Of a stretch of DNA of 64,000 nt, positions 60,850 through 64,000 are shown piece by piece. How positions within the stretch are numbered: position 1 is the first letter of the stretch; every line of letters starts with the position of its first letter. The notes under the pieces are model-generated. The model was given only the letters and a program-made list of their open reading frames with translations. It had not been told where the DNA came from and did no database searches. The translations under genes were made by a program, and so were the position numbers. Source of the DNA: Chryseobacterium glaciei (GTDB lineage: Bacteria; Bacteroidota; Bacteroidia; Flavobacteriales; Weeksellaceae); NCBI RefSeq assembly GCF_001648155.1, contig NZ_CP015199.1, forward strand, positions 4,535,001-4,599,000, written 5' to 3'.

Positions 60850-62994
60850 TTAAGCAGGATTATTTCTCTCTTTTTCAAACTCCCAAACCCTGTGATTGGC
60901 GATAGCTTTAATAAAAGCAGCATCGGAATCCTTATTATCAGAAGTAATAATTGCCGGATCATCATGCTTTTTATCATTCACATGACTGGCTTTAAAAATC
61001 TCATCTGTTTCATTTCCGAAATAGATTGCTTTACAATGTTTGTAGGCTTCATTCACAAATAAAAGTGTTCCGGGCTTGTTATCTTCATTCAATAAATTGT
61101 CTGAAGACTGTTTTCCGCTACACAGATAAAGTGCATCAAAACAAACACTTGCCGTACTTGTTAAAGAATGTTTAGGTTCGAAAACCGTTCCATCATCAGC
61201 TTTTACAGGTGCTAAACTTCCGGCAATAACCTGTACGACAGCTCCTTTCGCTTCTAATTTAGACTGTAAAGATTTTACATCGGCAGCTTTTACTCCGTTT
61301 TCCATGATAAAACCTATAATTCTGCTTTCAATTTTATCTTTAACCGTATTGGCCATGCTTAATGCTTCTGAACTTTTTGTTGAAGGTTCTTTTTCAGGAC
61401 TTTGCAATGTTGCAGGATCAGCATCTGCGGGAATACTTCCGTTTGGCTGCTTTAATTCTACCACTTTTACGCCTACTTTTTTAGCAACTGTTGCTGCTAA
61501 GTCTTTATTAATGAAAGCCAACTGACCTACTACTCTTTCTCGAATTGCGGGAATTGTTACTTTTGAAAGTTCAAAAATAAGCGCGTTCTGTAAATGCTGT
61601 TTTTCCGGAGCCGACTGACTGTTAAAAAACAATTTAGCCTGAGAATAATGATCTACAAAACTTTCGCTTCTTGCGCGGATTTTTTTACCGTCAATTCTTT
61701 CATTATGAGAAGAAAAACCGCCATCTTTCATCATCGCCTGAAAAGGACACCCTCCTCCAATAGAATTGGGTTCGTAACTTACTTTTCCTTTTACGATCTG
61801 CTGACGCATGTGTCCGTCACGTTGGTTATTATGAACCTCATTTAAAGAACGGTTGATCGGGATCTCATGGAAATTTGGAGATCCTAAACGGGATAATTGA
61901 GTGTCTGTATAAGAAAATAATCTTCCCTGCAACAACGGATCATTCGTAAAATCTATTCCGGGAACCAAATGTCCGGGGTGGAATGCAATCTGCTCTGTTT
62001 CAGCGAAAAAATTGTCCGGATTTCTATTCAATGTTAAAGTTCCGACCATTTGAACAGGAACTTCTTCTTCCGGAATTAATTTGGTAGGATCGAGTAAATC
62101 GAAATCAAATTTATGTTCATCTTCTTCAGGAATGATCTGCACGCCGAAATCCCATTCTGGAAATGCACCGTTATCGATGGCTTCCCAAAGATCTCTTCTA
62201 TGAAAATCTGAATCTTTACCTGAAATTTTAGTCGCTTCATCCCAAGCTACAGAATGGACTCCCAATTTTGGTTTAAAATGGAATTTTACAAAATGAACCG
62301 CTCCTTCATCATTAATAAATTTAAAGGTGTGAACTCCAAACCCTTCCATCATTCTAAAACTTCTCGGAATCGCTCTGTCGCTCATCGCCCACATAATCAT
62401 GTGCATACTTTCGGGCATTAATGAAATAAAATCCCAAAAAGTATCGTGCGCGGAAGCAGCTTGTGGAATCGCATTATCCGGTTCAGGTTTTACGGCATGT
62501 ACCAAATCAGGAAATTTCATTGCATCCTGAATGAAAAATACGGGAATATTATTTCCTACCAAATCATAATTGCCTTCTTCCGTGTAAAATTTAATGGCAA
62601 AACCTCTTACATCACGAGCAAGATCGGTACTTCCTGCGCTTCCTGCAACCGTAGAAAAACGCACGAAAACAGGGGTTTCTTTGCCTTCTTCAGATAAAAA
62701 TTTTGCTTTGGTGAATTCTTTCAGGCTTTTATTTAACTTAAAAGTTCCATGAGCTCCAGATCCACGGGCATGAACGATCCTTTCCGGAATTCTTTCATGA
62801 TCAAAATGGGTGATTTTCTCGCGAAGAATAAAGTCTTCCAATAAACTTGGACCTCTTTCTTCCGCTTTTAAGGAATCCTGATTGTTGTTGATTTTTAAGC
62901 CCTGATTGGTCGTCAGTTTCTGATCAGCATTGTCTGTGGTGTGATTTTGAAGCTGATCTACCTTTTCATTAGGCGGTGTTTTTGGGTCTTTCAT
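60850..62994 (-). CDS. katE: Large-subunit catalase (HPII/KatE type)
   Basis: 714 residues. Haem catalase core (about 50-530) with the active-site histidine in RIVHARGSGAHG, the asparagine in DLVGNNIPVFF, and the proximal tyrosine in RLFSYTDTQLSRLG. A C-terminal class I glutamine amidotransferase-like domain (about 560-710: ESRIIGFIMENGVKAADV) marks the large-subunit clade. The N-terminal extension (about 1-45) is polar. The enzyme removes hydrogen peroxide, complementing AhpC at the other end of the window. A CsbD-like stress gene lies upstream on the same strand. Confidence 0.96.
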   Translation of the reverse strand: MKDPKTPPNEKVDQLQNHTTDNADQKLTTNQGLKINNNQDSLKAEERGPSLLEDFILREKITHFDHERIPERIVHARGSGAHGTFKLNKSLKEFTKAKFLSEEGKETPVFVRFSTVAGSAGSTDLARDVRGFAIKFYTEEGNYDLVGNNIPVFFIQDAMKFPDLVHAVKPEPDNAIPQAASAHDTFWDFISLMPESMHMIMWAMSDRAIPRSFRMMEGFGVHTFKFINDEGAVHFVKFHFKPKLGVHSVAWDEATKISGKDSDFHRRDLWEAIDNGAFPEWDFGVQIIPEEDEHKFDFDLLDPTKLIPEEEVPVQMVGTLTLNRNPDNFFAETEQIAFHPGHLVPGIDFTNDPLLQGRLFSYTDTQLSRLGSPNFHEIPINRSLNEVHNNQRDGHMRQQIVKGKVSYEPNSIGGGCPFQAMMKDGGFSSHNERIDGKKIRARSESFVDHYSQAKLFFNSQSAPEKQHLQNALIFELSKVTIPAIRERVVGQLAFINKDLAATVAKKVGVKVVELKQPNGSIPADADPATLQSPEKEPSTKSSEALSMANTVKDKIESRIIGFIMENGVKAADVKSLQSKLEAKGAVVQVIAGSLAPVKADDGTVFEPKHSLTSTASVCFDALYLCSGKQSSDNLLNEDNKPGTLLFVNEAYKHCKAIYFGNETDEIFKASHVNDKKHDDPAIITSDNKDSDAAFIKAIANHRVWEFEKERNNPA

Positions 62995-63110
62995 AGTGTA
63001 TATTTTAGTAGTTAAGTGTGTGTAATTGGTGTGTGATTCTTATTTTAATATTTAAAAAAGATCATGATCAATAATTCATCTTTTTAATTTCTGTCGACAA
63101 TTCAAAAAAA

Positions 63111-63138
63111 AGGATAGAGACCAATGAGTTTCTATCCT
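63111..63138 (-). terminator. Terminator of the CsbD-like gene
   Basis: AGGATAGA (63111-63118) and TCTATCCT (63131-63138); on the minus strand a run of Ts follows. It separates this gene from katE. Confidence 0.75.
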
Positions 63139-63205
63139 CTTATTAAAACTCGTCGAAAACATATGTACTATTTCCTCTTAGTTTTAATCAGTATTTAAAA
63201 ATAGT

Positions 63206-63424
63206 TTATGAAAGATTTACTTCTTTTATAATATCCATTACTTCTTCACGGTTTTTTCTGAGTCTGTTACCCATTCTGTCAAGAAGATCTATTTCTTTGC
63301 CTTCATCAAACTTTAGATCAAAATCAGTTAACTGTGAAAATTTATTTTTCAAAAGTCTTGCATTGATGTTCCAATCTCCGATAATCTTAAAATTATTATT
63401 GGTTATATTTCTATTTATTTCCAT
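63206..63424 (-). CDS. CsbD-like general stress protein
   Basis: 72 residues, highly charged. The pattern GDWNINARLLKNKFSQLTDFDLKFDEGKEIDLLDRM, then RKNREEVMDII, corresponds to the CsbD fold (GxWnelKGkvKxkfgxLTdxDlxxxeGkxdeLxGxlqxxxGKxxeev), with the glycine-rich first helix altered. CsbD proteins are induced by general stress, but their activity is unknown. The neighbouring katE fits a stress regulon. Confidence 0.75.
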   Translation of the reverse strand: MEINRNITNNNFKIIGDWNINARLLKNKFSQLTDFDLKFDEGKEIDLLDRMGNRLRKNREEVMDIIKEVNLS

Positions 63425-63517
63425 GATCAGAGGATTTGTATGTTATTATACAAATATCGAACCTTTACAGTGCAAAATATTGCAAATCAATCAAAATAGT
63501 TTACATATTTCACACAA

Positions 63518-64000
63518 TTAAATATCTTCTAGATTTTTAGTCCGTTTTTGCTTCAACTGTTTATAAAAAGACGGTGAAAGCCCTGTTATCTTCTTAAACT
63601 GATTGGAAAGATGAGCTACACTGCTGTAATTAAGTTTATAAGAAATCTCAGTAAGGTTTAATTCGTCATACAAAAGCAATTCTTTTACCTTTTCAATTTT
63701 ATTCACGATGATAAAATGCTGTATGGTAATTCCTTTTACTTCAGAAAATGTGTTGGCCAAATAGGTGTAATCATAACCCAATTTTTCACTTAAATAATCA
63801 GAAAAATTCTCCTTCGGCACCTCGTCAGAATAATGGATCATTTCTGTGATCACATTTTTAATTTTTTCGATCAGAATGCTTTTTTTATTATCAAGCAATT
63901 CAAGACCGTATTTTAGGAGGTTTCCTTTTAAAATTTCACGTTGCTGTTTGGTGATATCATTCAATATTTCTACAATACCAAGGTCAACAACCGCATGTTT
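63518..64000 (-). CDS. AraC family regulator, 5' truncated by the window edge
   Basis: The frame stays open to the right-hand end (about 160 visible codons; a TTG at 63964 is not a real start, as the conserved sequence continues upstream: HAVVDLGIVEIL). The C-terminal AraC helix-turn-helix is at about the last 95 residues: YLSEKLGYDYTYLANTFSEVKG, then LTEISYKLNYSSVAHLSNQFKKITGLSPSFYKQL. The N-terminal half contains a helical segment LLKYGLELLDNKKSILIEKIK, typical of a flavobacterial AraC subfamily. Regulon unknown. Confidence 0.85.
   Translation of the reverse strand, partial: KHAVVDLGIVEILNDITKQQREILKGNLLKYGLELLDNKKSILIEKIKNVITEMIHYSDEVPKENFSDYLSEKLGYDYTYLANTFSEVKGITIQHFIIVNKIEKVKELLLYDELNLTEISYKLNYSSVAHLSNQFKKITGLSPSFYKQLKQKRTKNLEDI

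Noticed and set aside
1..64000. tRNA, rRNA, IS element or prophage
   Set aside because: No cloverleaf with CCA end, rRNA motif, transposase or integrase was seen on reading; the single phage-like gene at 46830 stands alone.

Overview
The window looks like chromosomal DNA of a Chryseobacterium-type flavobacterium (Bacteroidota, Weeksellaceae). The evidence is a low G+C composition, frequent promoter -7 elements of the form TAnnTTTG, a GldI-type lipoprotein isomerase, a DAHP synthase-chorismate mutase fusion, a serC-serA-DUF1015 operon, and many lipoproteins and Sec-signal proteins of families restricted to Bacteroidota. The genus is inferred from recalled homologues and was not checked. I see no rRNA, tRNA, insertion sequence or CRISPR array.

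Layout. 1-11.6 kb is housekeeping: an M16 peptidase tail, AhpC/thioredoxin, a Bax-inhibitor-like protein, acyl-CoA reductase divergent from ferredoxin, serC-serA-DUF1015, and two tandem M28 peptidases, the first of which has lost key active-site residues. 11.6-20.5 kb is accessory. It holds three tandem DUF6705 lipoproteins behind a large lipoprotein with a JAMM-like metal motif, divergent from an XRE regulator with a long operator-like palindrome. Then come four 13-bp palindromes at exactly 41-bp spacing, a DUF6261 gene, a retropepsin-like protease with a PDZ domain, and a two-gene anti-phage module that I read as Kiwa (kwaA-kwaB). 20.6-37.4 kb is again mostly core: PPIases including gldI, ilvE, mnmD, M42 peptidase, rpe, an alpha-L-fucosidase, ndk, rsgA, aroG/chorismate mutase, dnaX with an 11-A slippage site that separates gamma from tau, a TetR regulator and an alpha-oxoamine synthase for sphingolipid or sulfonolipid synthesis. 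37.7-55.4 kb is rich in regulators and surface proteins (LuxR, LysR, membrane AraC, MFS, HxlR/SDR, two fibre-like secreted proteins, a membrane GIY-YIG protein). It includes a lipoprotein with a TNT (NAD glycohydrolase toxin) domain followed by a small cysteine-rich protein that could be its immunity factor. 55.5-64 kb holds two convergent DNA-repair glycosylases, an AsmA-like protein, a large HPII-type catalase, a CsbD-like stress protein and a truncated AraC regulator.

How the parts work together. Regulatory sites can be matched to regulators in several places. A T-N11-A palindrome occurs both at the LysR gene and in front of the MFS gene 3.4 kb away. Two copies of a 17-bp palindrome cover the divergent HxlR/SDR promoters. 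A 14-bp inverted repeat brackets the XRE -7 element. An orphan sigma-54-like promoter followed by an intrinsic terminator near 31.0 kb suggests a roughly 65-nt small RNA. Several intergenic regions carry imperfect inverted-repeat elements that resemble MITEs.

The most promising leads for new biology are the JAMM-like lipoprotein/DUF6705 cluster, the TNT lipoprotein and its neighbour, the 41-bp palindrome array, the putative small RNA, the M28 enzyme/pseudoenzyme pair and the dnaX slippage site. All assignments are by eye from motifs and remembered families; no database search was made.
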